Positions 1-5,731 of a stretch of 6,819 nucleotides of DNA are shown piece by piece (the stretch's first letter is position 1; each line of letters opens with the position of its first letter). The DNA comes from Betaproteobacteria bacterium UBA6910 (GTDB lineage: Bacteria; Pseudomonadota; Gammaproteobacteria; Burkholderiales; UBA6910). The stretch is from contig DKBC01000256.1 of NCBI GenBank assembly GCA_002451065.1, positions 1-6,819 on the forward strand, written 5' to 3'. A program made the position numbers and the translations under genes. The notes beneath the pieces are model-generated. The model had not been told where the DNA came from. It saw nothing but the letters and a program-made list of their open reading frames with translations, and searched no databases.

Positions 1-63
1 ATCGTCATGGACGAGGCGGTGAAGCGCCGGGTGGACCAGATGTGGAAGGACTTGGGCCTTTAG
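1..63 (+). CDS. C-terminal end of an unidentified protein (5' partial)
   Basis: Frame 1 is open from the first base and closes at a TAG at 61-63. It encodes 20 residues beginning IVMDEAVKRR and ending WKDLGL. The segment is charged and probably helical, with no recognisable motif, so I cannot assign a family. It is read as coding because codon use fits the rest of the window and because the next gene on the opposite strand stops only 59 bases away, as expected for a convergent pair. The bulk of the gene lies to the left of the window. It could instead be a chance open stretch, since only 60 coding bases are visible. Confidence 0.5.
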   Translation: MVMDEAVKRRVDQMWKDLGL

Positions 64-73
64 CAGGCTTTGG

Positions 74-109
74 AAAAAACCCGTGCGGCAGCGGCGCTGG
101 CTTTCCGCA
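74..109 (-). terminator. Candidate intrinsic terminator of the yqjD-yqjE-yqjK operon
   Basis: Read on the minus strand, 14 bases after the yqjK stop, TGCGG (109-105) pairs with CCGCA (88-84) and CAGC (99-96) pairs with GCTG (92-89) around a GCC loop. A five-base bulge (104-100) lies on one arm. The hairpin is followed after four bases (83-80) by six consecutive T's (79-74). GC-rich stem plus T-run is the classic Rho-independent layout, and the position fits. The bulge and the four-base gap before the T-run weaken it. Confidence 0.45.
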
Positions 110-122
110 ACCTGCGGCCGGC

Positions 123-416
123 CTAGTGCTGGCGGGACTGGGCGGACCGGGCCACCTGGTAACCGAACCAGGCGAGACCGCCGAGGGCGGCGATCTTGAG
201 AATGCGCCCGATGCCGATTCTCGAAACCAGGGCCCCCGCCGCCGAGGCGAGCACTGGCCGCGCCGCCAGCCTGCGGACAACGTTCATTCCCGAGGTCAGG
301 CCGTGCACGGCGCTGCCGAGGCGGTGCAGGTCCCGCTCGATTTCCAGGCGGTGGGCCTCGGCCTTGAGCGCCAGCACTTCCTTGCGCAGCGCCAGCTCCT
401 TGAGCCGGATGCTCAT
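123..416 (-). CDS. YqjK-like small membrane protein
   Basis: A 97-residue protein. The N-terminal part (about 1-35) is a charged, probably helical or coiled-coil stretch rich in K, E and R. The middle is amphipathic, and a short hydrophobic segment near the C-terminus (about 70-88, ILKIAALGGLAWFGYQVA) can span or dip into the membrane. Function is unknown in this family. The assignment rests on position: it is the third gene after a yqjD-like and a yqjE-like gene, the order found in Escherichia coli yqjD-yqjE-yqjK, and its size and layout match YqjK. Sequence similarity to E. coli YqjK looks weak. Its ATG (416-414) overlaps the upstream gene's TGA in an ATGA tetranucleotide, which sets the start and suggests translational coupling. 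No separate ribosome binding site is evident. Confidence 0.8.
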   Translation of the reverse strand: MSIRLKELALRKEVLALKAEAHRLEIERDLHRLGSAVHGLTSGMNVVRRLAARPVLASAAGALVSRIGIGRILKIAALGGLAWFGYQVARSAQSRQH

Positions 417-808
417 GAGCGGCCCCTCAGGCGCTCACGGTCCTTTTCCAGCTCGGCGAGAGTGGCGGCGAAGGGCTGGGGCTGGTCAGAGAGTCGCCGG
501 CGCATGAACGCGACCGCGCCGATGCCGATGGCGAGGTAACCCAGGGTGAGGAGACCGAGAACCAGCAGCCGGTGGCTGTCCCAGAAGGCAACCACCAGCA
601 GCGCCGAGAACATGAGGAGTCCCATCCCGAGCCCGATCACGGCGAGGACTCCGACCGCCGCCGCCTGGCGCAGGCGCTCTTTTTCTTCCTGCAACTCGAC
701 TCCCGCCAGCTCGACGTGGGATTGCAGCAAGCCCAATGCGCTGGACAGCAGGCTGCGCAACGGCCCCGCCTCCCGGCCGCGACCCGCCGGGGCGTCCGGA
801 TCGGTCAT
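413..808 (-). CDS. YqjE-like membrane protein (phage holin 3_6 family)
   Basis: A 131-residue integral membrane protein. After a polar N-terminus, residues about 18-47 form a charged amphipathic helix (LQSHVELAGVELQEEKERLR). Two hydrophobic spans follow, about 49-76 and 81-102, then a charged tail ending KDRERLRGR. The amphipathic helix plus two-span hairpin is characteristic of the family databases call 'phage holin family' or Phage_holin_3_6, which includes E. coli YqjE. Despite the name these are chromosomal inner-membrane proteins in conserved operons, and there are no phage genes here. The gene starts nine bases after the yqjD-like stop with no clear Shine-Dalgarno, so coupling is likely. 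Molecular function is unknown; co-occurrence suggests it works with the YqjD-like protein at the inner membrane. Confidence 0.85.
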   Translation of the reverse strand: MTDPDAPAGRGREAGPLRSLLSSALGLLQSHVELAGVELQEEKERLRQAAAVGVLAVIGLGMGLLMFSALLVVAFWDSHRLLVLGLLTLGYLAIGIGAVAFMRRRLSDQPQPFAATLAELEKDRERLRGRS

Positions 809-817
809 GGGCGAGGC

Positions 818-1141
818 TTAGCGGCGGCCCACCAGCAGCCCGAGCAGGAAACCGACGCCGGCCGCCACGCCGACCGCCTGCCAGGGATGCTCGTGCACAT
901 AATCGTCCGTGGCGTTGGCCATGGCCCTGGTCCTTTCGGCGGCGGCATCCTGGGCGTCCTGGAGCCTGACTTTGGCGCGCTTGATGGATTCCCCGGCGCG
1001 CTCGCGCAGCTCTGCGGCCTTGTCACCGGTCATGGAAGCCGTGGCGCGGAGCAGATCTTCCGCGTCAGCGAGCACCACCTTGACGTCAGCAATCAATTTA
1101 TCGCGGTTGACTTGAGAAACAGCAGGTTCGGTGTCTGGCAT
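818..1141 (-). CDS. DUF883 family protein, YqjD/ElaB-like membrane-anchored protein
   Basis: A 107-residue protein. Residues about 10-80 are a long, highly charged helix with regularly placed A, L, K, R and E, so probably coiled coil. The C-terminus carries the family signature: a DDYVHEHPWQAVG segment (79-91) followed by a glycine-rich span (about 88-104) and a terminal GRR. This is the DUF883/ElaB-YqjD architecture. In E. coli, YqjD is anchored in the inner membrane by this C-terminal span, binds ribosomes through its N-terminal part and is induced in stationary phase under RpoS. The same role is inferred here, not shown. The ATG is supported by GGAG seven bases upstream. It heads the yqjD-yqjE-yqjK type operon and faces a divergent membrane-protein gene. 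Confidence 0.9.
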   Translation of the reverse strand: MPDTEPAVSQVNRDKLIADVKVVLADAEDLLRATASMTGDKAAELRERAGESIKRAKVRLQDAQDAAAERTRAMANATDDYVHEHPWQAVGVAAGVGFLLGLLVGRR

Positions 1142-1148
1142 GGGAGGG

Positions 1149-1152
1149 CTCC
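1149..1152 (-). promoter_or_regulatory. Ribosome binding site of the yqjD-like gene
   Basis: GGAG on the minus strand, seven bases before the ATG at 1141-1139. This good spacing supports the chosen start. Confidence 0.6.
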
Positions 1153-1182
1153 GTGGAGTGGGGAATGGATTGACTGCATTTC

Positions 1183-1191
1183 AATTTTAGA
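1183..1191 (-). promoter_or_regulatory. Candidate -10 element (sigma-S-like) for the yqjD operon
   Basis: On the minus strand the sequence reads TCTAAAATT, about 42 bases before the yqjD-like start. It contains TAAAAT, five of six matches to the -10 consensus, preceded by the TC that RpoS promoters favour upstream of the hexamer. No good -35 hexamer sits 16-18 bases upstream, which is tolerated at RpoS promoters. E. coli yqjD is known to depend on RpoS, so the match is reasonable, but one short A/T-rich motif in a small A/T-rich patch is weak evidence. Confidence 0.35.
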
Positions 1192-1209
1192 CGAATTCGC
1201 CCCCTCCCG

Positions 1210-1236
1210 TTGTCCTCATCCACGCTGTGCTACCAT
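1210..1236 (+). promoter_or_regulatory. Candidate promoter for the plus-strand membrane protein gene
   Basis: TTGTCC (1210-1215) and an extended -10 TGC-TACCAT (1228-1236), separated by 15 bases, lie just upstream of the ATG at 1264. Each hexamer matches consensus at four of six positions and the spacer is short. It is the best candidate seen on this strand in the divergent region, but weak. Confidence 0.25.
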
Positions 1237-1263
1237 CCTTGCGCCCCAACGCAGAGCGAACGC

Positions 1264-1671
1264 ATGGATCAGACTAACCTGCCGGTGCCCGCGCCGGACG
1301 ACAGCCTCGTGACCCTGGCTCACATTATTTACGGCCTCCATGCCCTGAGCATCCTGATCGGGGTCACCTCCGCCGCGACCATCATCGGGGCTTTCGTGTT
1401 CGGGATTCCGTCCATCGTGGCGGTGGTTCTCAATTACCTGCGGCAGGACGAGGTGCGCGGAACCTGGCTCGAATCCCATTTCCGCTGGCAAATCCGCACT
1501 TTCTGGTTTGGGGCGCTGTGGTTCGGCGTGGCGCTCCTCCTGGTAATGACGGTCGTTGGGCTCCTGATTGTCTGGATCCCGTTGATCGGGGCCGGGATCT
1601 GGGTGATTTACCGCATCGTTCGAGGCTGGCTCAACCTCAAGGACCGCCGGCCGATGCCGTTACCGTCCTGA
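1264..1671 (+). CDS. DUF4870/Tic20-like multi-pass membrane protein
   Basis: A 135-residue hydrophobic protein. A polar N-terminus is followed by hydrophobic stretches at about 17-36, 38-58, 80-98 and 97-118, so three or four membrane spans, and a short basic tail. Between the second and third stretches is a polar loop with the string SHFRWQIRTFWFG (71-83), which resembles the conserved loop of DUF4870/Tic20-like bacterial membrane proteins. Function is unknown. The ATG is chosen because it starts just before the conserved body and has a weak AGAG at 1253-1256 with seven-base spacing. An in-frame TTG at 1210 would add 18 unremarkable residues and swallow the candidate promoter. The gene stands alone, divergent from the yqjD-like operon, and its last 12 bases overlap the end of the convergent small membrane protein gene. 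Confidence 0.85.
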   Translation: MDQTNLPVPAPDDSLVTLAHIIYGLHALSILIGVTSAATIIGAFVFGIPSIVAVVLNYLRQDEVRGTWLESHFRWQIRTFWFGALWFGVALLLVMTVVGLLIVWIPLIGAGIWVIYRIVRGWLNLKDRRPMPLPS

Positions 1672-1932
1672 CCGGCGCCCCGCCAGGGGCCTGGGGTTGT
1701 GCCCGCCGTCCTCCGGCAACAGGCATCGCGGTTCTTTCTTGCCAAAGATCGAGTAGTGCCGCGCCCAGAGAAACACCAGGACGGGTAGGGCGGCCACCCC
1801 CAGCCATTCCCACCATTGCGCCGGCGGCTGGCCGCCCCGCCACCAGCTTACGGCGACCTTGAGGGACTCCACGAAGGCCACGAACAGTGCGCCGGCCAGG
1901 GCAAGCTTGCCGACGCGGCAGGCGAGGCTCAT
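1660..1932 (-). CDS. Small hypothetical membrane protein, coupled to dacB
   Basis: A 90-residue protein that I do not recognise. Two hydrophobic segments are visible, about 7-29 and 42-59, separated by a tryptophan-rich loop (SWWRGGQPPAQWWEW). The C-terminus is polar and basic, with RHYSIFGKKEPRCLLPEDGG just after the second span. The residues flanking the spans look like a genuine inner-membrane hairpin rather than a shadow frame. The ATG (1932-1930) overlaps the dacB TGA as ATGA, so it is the last gene of the operon and probably translationally coupled. Its own end overlaps the convergent plus-strand gene by 12 bases. No intrinsic terminator with a T-run is visible after it. A role linked to the cell envelope is only guilt by association with dacB. 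Confidence 0.7.
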   Translation of the reverse strand: MSLACRVGKLALAGALFVAFVESLKVAVSWWRGGQPPAQWWEWLGVAALPVLVFLWARHYSIFGKKEPRCLLPEDGGHNPRPLAGRRSGR

Positions 1933-3410
1933 CGTTGGTCAGGCATTGGCGCCGGGGGGGCAGAAGCGGCCTGATAGACCCAGTCCAGCAATGCATCCAA
2001 TGCTGCTTCGCTCGCGCCTGCCCGCGGGCTGTTGACGAAGGCCACGACCACCAGGCGGTGGCCGCGGTTGTCGACCAGGTATCCGGCCACGGTCTTGACG
2101 CCTTCCAGCAGGCCGGTCTTGATATGGGCCCGACCGGCGAGGTCGCTTCCGCTTAGGCGCTTCTTCATGGTTCCGTCCACCGCCGGAATCGGCAGGGAGG
2201 CGATGAATTCGGGCATGTACGGGCTCTTCCAGGCCGCCAGCAGCAATTCCCCCAGGTGCCGCGCGCTGATGCGCTCCACCCGCGACAGGCCGGAGCCGTT
2301 TTCGATGACCAACTCGGGAAAATCCATTCCCCGGTCCGCCAGCCAGCGCCGGATCGCCACCCGCCCACCTTCCACGGTGCCCGGCACGCTTGCGAGTTCC
2401 GCTCCCATGGTGAGCAACAGCTGCCGCGCCATCACGTTGTTGCTGTGCTTGTTGATGTCGCGCACGATGTCGCCCAGGGGCGGCGATTCGTACATGACCA
2501 GCGGCTTGCCCTCGCCTGTCCATTCACCGCGGCGCACCCCTCCCGAGAAACGCCCTCCCTGCTCGGTCCACAGTTCGCGAAACACGCCGTGAATATAGCG
2601 GCTGTTGTCATACAGGTTGAGCAGGTAGCTCTTCTCCTCGCATTGCGTGGAGAAGGTGCCGGTGAGCCGCACGCTCGCCGGCTCGGGCGCACCCCGGATC
2701 TCGGCCTTCAGGGCATCGCGCCACTCATTGCACGGGCCATGGGTGAGCCTCAATTTGTTGACCAGGGTCAGCGGACCGGGTACCGGATCGGCGACCACCC
2801 GCACCGCGTTCTTCTCCGGATCCGGCACGATGCGCAATTCCACCACCCGGTAATGCACCAGCAGCGCCTCCGGTCCCACGTTGTAGGCGCGGTAGGGCCG
2901 GTTGTCGAACCCGCCGGGGTCGCTGTTGGCGGCGGCGAAGTAGGAGTCATCCAGCACCAGGTCGCCCCGGATTTCCTTGAGACCCGTGAGCCGGAGCTGG
3001 CGGGTGAGCATCCAGAAGCTCTGCAGGTCGAGGCGCGGGTCGCCATAGCCCTTGATCACGAGGTTGCCGCGAAGCACGCCGTCCTTGACCGGCTCCTCGG
3101 CGTAGACCTCGGTTTTCCAGGTGTGCCCCGGGCCCAGGGACTCCAGGGCCGCATAGGTTGTCAGCAGCTTCATGGTGGACGCCGGGTTCATGGGGCGGTC
3201 GGCGTTGTGGGCGAGCAGCGGATGGGAGGCATCCACGTCCTGGATGAACACGGAGACATCGTCCAAGGGGACTTCGGCCCGCTGCAGGGCCTGCGAGACC
3301 TCCTGCGGCAGGGTCGCCGCGGCCGCAGCTAACGCTGTGGCGGCAAGGAATGCCGGCGGCACCACCCGGGCGACCCGCGCGAGCACAAGGCAAAAAGACG
3401 TCACCCCCAT
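1929..3410 (-). CDS. dacB: D-alanyl-D-alanine carboxypeptidase/endopeptidase, PBP4 type (peptidase S13)
   Basis: A 493-residue penicillin-binding protein (E. coli DacB is 477). It removes the terminal D-Ala from peptidoglycan stem peptides and/or cleaves D-Ala-mDAP crosslinks in the periplasm. A hydrophobic, alanine-rich stretch at about 16-33 after arginines looks like a Sec signal peptide. All three active-site motifs are present in order: S78-T-M-K81 (nucleophile and general base), S323-N-N325, and K431-T-G433. The long region between the first two motifs (about 100-300) corresponds to the extra domains of S13 enzymes. Cys227 and Cys257 could form a disulphide. The start is three bases after the stop of the beta-CASP gene with no clear ribosome binding site, so reinitiation is likely. 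The third codon is a GTG that could also serve. The stop overlaps the next gene as ATGA. No key residue is missing. Confidence 0.95.
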   Translation of the reverse strand: MGVTSFCLVLARVARVVPPAFLAATALAAAAATLPQEVSQALQRAEVPLDDVSVFIQDVDASHPLLAHNADRPMNPASTMKLLTTYAALESLGPGHTWKTEVYAEEPVKDGVLRGNLVIKGYGDPRLDLQSFWMLTRQLRLTGLKEIRGDLVLDDSYFAAANSDPGGFDNRPYRAYNVGPEALLVHYRVVELRIVPDPEKNAVRVVADPVPGPLTLVNKLRLTHGPCNEWRDALKAEIRGAPEPASVRLTGTFSTQCEEKSYLLNLYDNSRYIHGVFRELWTEQGGRFSGGVRRGEWTGEGKPLVMYESPPLGDIVRDINKHSNNVMARQLLLTMGAELASVPGTVEGGRVAIRRWLADRGMDFPELVIENGSGLSRVERISARHLGELLLAAWKSPYMPEFIASLPIPAVDGTMKKRLSGSDLAGRAHIKTGLLEGVKTVAGYLVDNRGHRLVVVAFVNSPRAGASEAALDALLDWVYQAASAPPAPMPDQR

Positions 3411-3413
3411 AAC

Positions 3414-4817
3414 TTAAATCATAAACGTGGCGTGGGGCTGCGGAATGGTGACGTCCCACTTCAGCCCGCTCCGGATCGATTCAGCGAAGGCCGTGGCCGC
3501 GTCCGCCTCGCCGTGAACGATGAACGTGCGGCGCGGCGGCGCCCGGAACTTTCCGAGCCAGGCCAGGAGCCCGGCCTGGTCCGCATGGGCGGAAAGCCCG
3601 CCGATGGTGTAGAGGTCGGCACGCACGGGAATCTCCTCGCCGAAGATGCGCACGCGGCGCGCGCCATCCACCAGGCGCCGCCCGAGGGTGCCTCGGGCCT
3701 GGAACCCGGTGATGAGCACGGTGCATTCGGCGCGGCCGAGGTTGTGGCGCAGATGGTGCTTGATGCGCCCCGCCTCGCACATGCCGCTGGCCGAGATGAT
3801 GACGGCGCCGCTCCGGACATCGTTGAGCGCCATGGAGTCCTCGACGTCCTGCACGAAGCTGACCCTGGGGCTTCCCTTGGCCTGCCGCAGCCACTGCATG
3901 ACATCGGACGCTTCCTCGTCGAACAGGTTCGCATGACGCAGGGTGATTTCCGTGGCGGCGGTGGCCATGGGCGAGTCCACGTAAATGTTCATATCGGGCA
4001 GCTCGCCCTTGCGGTAGAGATCGGCCAGCAGAAACAGGAGGTCCTGGGTGCGGCCGAGGGCGAATGCCGGGACAATGATGTTCCCGCGCTTGCGCTCGAG
4101 GGTGTCCCGGACTGCAAAAACCAATTCCTTGAGCGTTTCCGGCAGGCTCCGGTGCAGCCGGTCGCCGTAGGTGGATTCCACCAGCAGGACGTCGGCCTGG
4201 GCCACCGGCTCCGGGTCGCGCACGATGGGATGCCCCGGCTGGCCCAGGTCGCCCGAGAACACCAGCCTGCGGCCACGCTCATCGCTGCCGAGGCGCAATT
4301 CCAGGATCGCCGAGCCCAGGATGTGGCCTGCGTTGCGGAATACGCAGCGCAGGGACGGATGGGGTTGTATCTCCACTCCGTAGTCGTGCCCCCGAAGCAG
4401 CTTGAGGCAGGCCTGGGCCTGAGCCACCGTGTAGAGGGGGGCGCGCTCGGTGCGGCGCGCCTTGCCTTCGCGCCGGCGATGGCGCGTGTCCCACTCCGCC
4501 TCCTTCTCCTGCACATACGCGCTGTCGGGAAGCATCACCGTGAGCAGATCGGCAGTGGCGTGCGTGGCGTGGACCGGGCCCTTGAAGCCCAGGGCGGCGA
4601 GACGTGGCAGGAGCCCTGAATGATCAATGTGGGCATGGGTGAGCAGCACGAAATCCAGGGAACGCACGTCGAACCCAAACGCGTCCCGGTTTTTGCGCTC
4701 GGCCTCGCGCCCCCCCTGGAACATGCCGCAGTCCACCAGGAAGCGGACGGCCGAGGTCTCCACCAGGAAACAGGAGCCGGTGACTTCGCCTGCCGCGCCC
4801 AGAATCGTCAGCTTCAT
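3414..4817 (-). CDS. MBL-fold/beta-CASP/RMMBL ribonuclease-like protein
   Basis: A 467-residue protein with the full metallo-beta-lactamase plus beta-CASP layout of the CPSF/Ysh1-type RNA endo/exonuclease family. Visible metal-binding motifs are H61-A-H63-I-D65-H66, H165 (NAGHILGSA), D190 (FSGDLG) and H411 (GLSAHAD). The beta-CASP signatures are E214 in VESTYGD (motif A), the SASGMCEAGRIKHHL segment at 342-356 (motif B, His354/355) and H435 in VHGE (motif C). A basic patch at about 111-125 may contact RNA. Length matches bacterial members such as Thermus TTHA0252. Activity on RNA in the cytoplasm is inferred from family knowledge; bacterial substrates are mostly uncharacterised. The ATG shares one base with the upstream TGA (TGATG) and no Shine-Dalgarno is seen, so translation is probably coupled to the acidic hypothetical gene. 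dacB follows after three bases. Confidence 0.93.
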   Translation of the reverse strand: MKLTILGAAGEVTGSCFLVETSAVRFLVDCGMFQGGREAERKNRDAFGFDVRSLDFVLLTHAHIDHSGLLPRLAALGFKGPVHATHATADLLTVMLPDSAYVQEKEAEWDTRHRRREGKARRTERAPLYTVAQAQACLKLLRGHDYGVEIQPHPSLRCVFRNAGHILGSAILELRLGSDERGRRLVFSGDLGQPGHPIVRDPEPVAQADVLLVESTYGDRLHRSLPETLKELVFAVRDTLERKRGNIIVPAFALGRTQDLLFLLADLYRKGELPDMNIYVDSPMATAATEITLRHANLFDEEASDVMQWLRQAKGSPRVSFVQDVEDSMALNDVRSGAVIISASGMCEAGRIKHHLRHNLGRAECTVLITGFQARGTLGRRLVDGARRVRIFGEEIPVRADLYTIGGLSAHADQAGLLAWLGKFRAPPRRTFIVHGEADAATAFAESIRSGLKWDVTIPQPHATFMI

Positions 4818-5158
4818 CAGTGGGTCTGGGTGTCGGATTCCTCGACTTCCGCCACCGTGGTATGAATCTCAACGTCGAACCATTCCATGAACATCTCGAT
4901 GGTCCTGCCCTGGGGCCAGAGCGCCTTCTCCTCCGTCCAGGCCTCCAGCTCCGCCGCGAACACCTCATCCCAAATGCGGTAGACGAACGCCACCGCTTCG
5001 TCGTCGTCGTCGAACTCGGGAATGAGCAGCGCCGTCGAGTCGCCCCGGACTTGCTCCAGGGTCAGTTCCAGATCCTCGAAATCCGGAAGGCCGCGCAGCC
5101 AATCGAGGAACGGCTGGCGCGGGCGGATGAGGGCGACGAAACGGTCGAGCTGGTACAC
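4817..5158 (-). CDS. Conserved hypothetical, highly acidic 113-residue protein
   Basis: A soluble protein whose function I cannot name, although strings such as IRPRQPFLDWL near the start and IPEFDDDDEA in the middle feel like a conserved hypothetical family. It has no signal peptide or membrane span. By my count it contains 28 Asp/Glu against 8 Lys/Arg and five tryptophans (20, 63, 74, 81, 93). It has a four-aspartate run at 50-53 and an EMFMEWFDVEIH segment at 88-99, and probably folds as a compact alpha/beta domain. The start is GTG, supported by AGAGG eight bases upstream. It follows the SLOG gene after 99 bases, so may have its own promoter. Its TGA shares a base with the ATG of the beta-CASP nuclease gene, suggesting the two products are made together. 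Confidence 0.85.
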   Translation of the reverse strand: MYQLDRFVALIRPRQPFLDWLRGLPDFEDLELTLEQVRGDSTALLIPEFDDDDEAVAFVYRIWDEVFAAELEAWTEEKALWPQGRTIEMFMEWFDVEIHTTVAEVEESDTQTH

Positions 5159-5166
5159 GGCGGGAA

Positions 5167-5171
5167 CCTCT
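5167..5171 (-). promoter_or_regulatory. Ribosome binding site fixing a GTG start
   Basis: AGAGG on the minus strand, eight bases before the GTG at 5158-5156. It supports this non-ATG start for the acidic hypothetical. Confidence 0.6.
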
Positions 5172-5193
5172 GGGGTATCTTGGGAAAGGGCGC

Positions 5194-5199
5194 ATCCTA
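5194..5199 (-). promoter_or_regulatory. Weak candidate -10 for the acidic hypothetical gene
   Basis: TAGGAT on the minus strand, in the only intergenic gap of the operon, four of six matches to the -10 consensus. The best -35 at 18-base spacing is CTGGCG (5223-5218), three of six. The case rests mainly on the gap being there. Confidence 0.2.
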
Positions 5200-5228
5200 A
5201 CTGCTGGGGGCGGCGGGCGCCAGCGTCG

Positions 5229-5256
5229 CCGGGCAGGCGCGTCCATCGGCGCCCGG
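5229..5256 (-). other. GC-rich inverted repeat after the SLOG gene
   Basis: CCGGGC (5256-5251 on the minus strand) and GCCCGG (5234-5229) form a perfect six-base stem around 16 bases, starting two bases past the stop codon. A competing inner stem GGCGC/GCGCC (5253-5249 with 5240-5236) is also possible. No T-run follows, so it is not a standard intrinsic terminator. It could protect or attenuate the upstream mRNA, or simply reflect high G+C. Confidence 0.25.
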
Positions 5257-5257
5257 A

Positions 5258-5731
5258 TCAGCCGGCGATTGCGTCGAGGGCATGCAACATTGCATCCCGC
5301 GCGTAGGTTTGGCCCCGGGGCTGTTTGCTTCCCCGGGGACCGGCGACGTTGAGCACGCGGATGCGGCGATCCTGCACAAACTTCGCGACCAGCTTCCCTG
5401 CCTCCCGGGGCGTCACCACCGACGCGTCCAGCAACTGGTAGGGCCTGCGGTGCTGCAGGCAATGGACCAGGGTCTGCTCGGTGCCGCCTTCCAGCCGCGC
5501 GAAATAGATGAGCAGCGTGCCGTCGCTGTCCACCACGTTGCGCAGGGTCCGGGCGGCGTAGCCGCCGTCGAGCTCCCGCAACGGGTAGCGGTCCGGGATG
5601 CGCCCATCCTCCGCCTGGCGGCGGCGCGGGCACCAGCCGCCACAGGCAACGCCGCGTTCCAGGGCCGCGTCCAGGGCGCCGCGGTCCACGCCGGTCTGCC
5701 CGCCGGAGACGATGGTGAACGGGCGCTTCAC
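5258..5731 (-). CDS. Putative molybdenum carrier / YpsA-like SLOG-fold protein
   Basis: A 157-residue cytosolic protein. It opens with the Rossmann-like SLOG signature SGGQTGVDRGALDAAL (9-24). GGWCPRRRQAEDG follows at 31-43, the acidic strand end DSDGTLLIYF at 68-77, GGTEQT at 82-87, and a C-terminal LNVAGPRGSKQPRG loop at 127-140. These are the motifs of the family databases label 'putative molybdenum carrier protein', part of the SLOG superfamily with YpsA and lysine decarboxylase-like LOG proteins. The glycine-rich loops suggest binding of a nucleotide or nucleotide-like cofactor. The molybdenum label comes from a structural relationship and is not proof of function. The start is GTG, overlapping the bioA stop as GTGA; the SGGQTG motif begins at residue 9, as expected for a complete N-terminus. 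Translation is probably coupled to bioA. Confidence 0.85.
   Translation of the reverse strand: MKRPFTIVSGGQTGVDRGALDAALERGVACGGWCPRRRQAEDGRIPDRYPLRELDGGYAARTLRNVVDSDGTLLIYFARLEGGTEQTLVHCLQHRRPYQLLDASVVTPREAGKLVAKFVQDRRIRVLNVAGPRGSKQPRGQTYARDAMLHALDAIAG

Noticed and set aside
413..808. Evidence of a prophage from the 'phage holin' family label
   Set aside because: The gene sits in the yqjD-yqjE-yqjK order, and no lysin, tail, integrase or attachment site is nearby. The family name is historical.
1170..1196. TTGACT followed by ACGAAT as a plus-strand promoter
   Set aside because: TTGACT is a good -35, but the only -10-like hexamer is poor and the spacing is 15 bases; the TTGTCC/TGC-TACCAT pair nearer the gene fits slightly better.
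1210..1263. Upstream TTG start for the DUF4870-like protein
   Set aside because: Adds 18 residues without family character, uses a rare start codon and overlaps the best promoter candidate; the ATG at 1264 is preferred.
572..1312. Plus-strand open frame (246 residues) across the yqjD/yqjE genes and the divergent promoter region
   Set aside because: It runs through two recognised minus-strand genes, the intergenic region and into the DUF4870-like gene in another frame; the product has no coherent domain.
1677..1690. Hairpin GCCCC/GGGGC as terminator of the plus-strand membrane protein gene
   Set aside because: Only five base pairs, no T-run after it, and it lies inside the coding region of the opposing gene.
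1637..1996. Minus-strand open frame (119 residues) overlapping the dacB end and the 90-residue gene
   Set aside because: Arginine/glycine/proline-rich and lacking membrane-like segments. The alternative frame at 1660-1932 gives clean hydrophobic spans and an ATGA junction with dacB.
2256..3332. Plus-strand open frame (358 residues) opposite dacB
   Set aside because: Shadow of dacB for the same reasons; no ribosome binding site and no recognisable domain.
3432..4619. Long plus-strand open frame (395 residues) opposite the beta-CASP gene
   Set aside because: The minus strand carries every catalytic motif of a known family. Antisense frames of high-GC genes are often open by codon bias, and this product is low-complexity, rich in G, A, H and R, with no motif.
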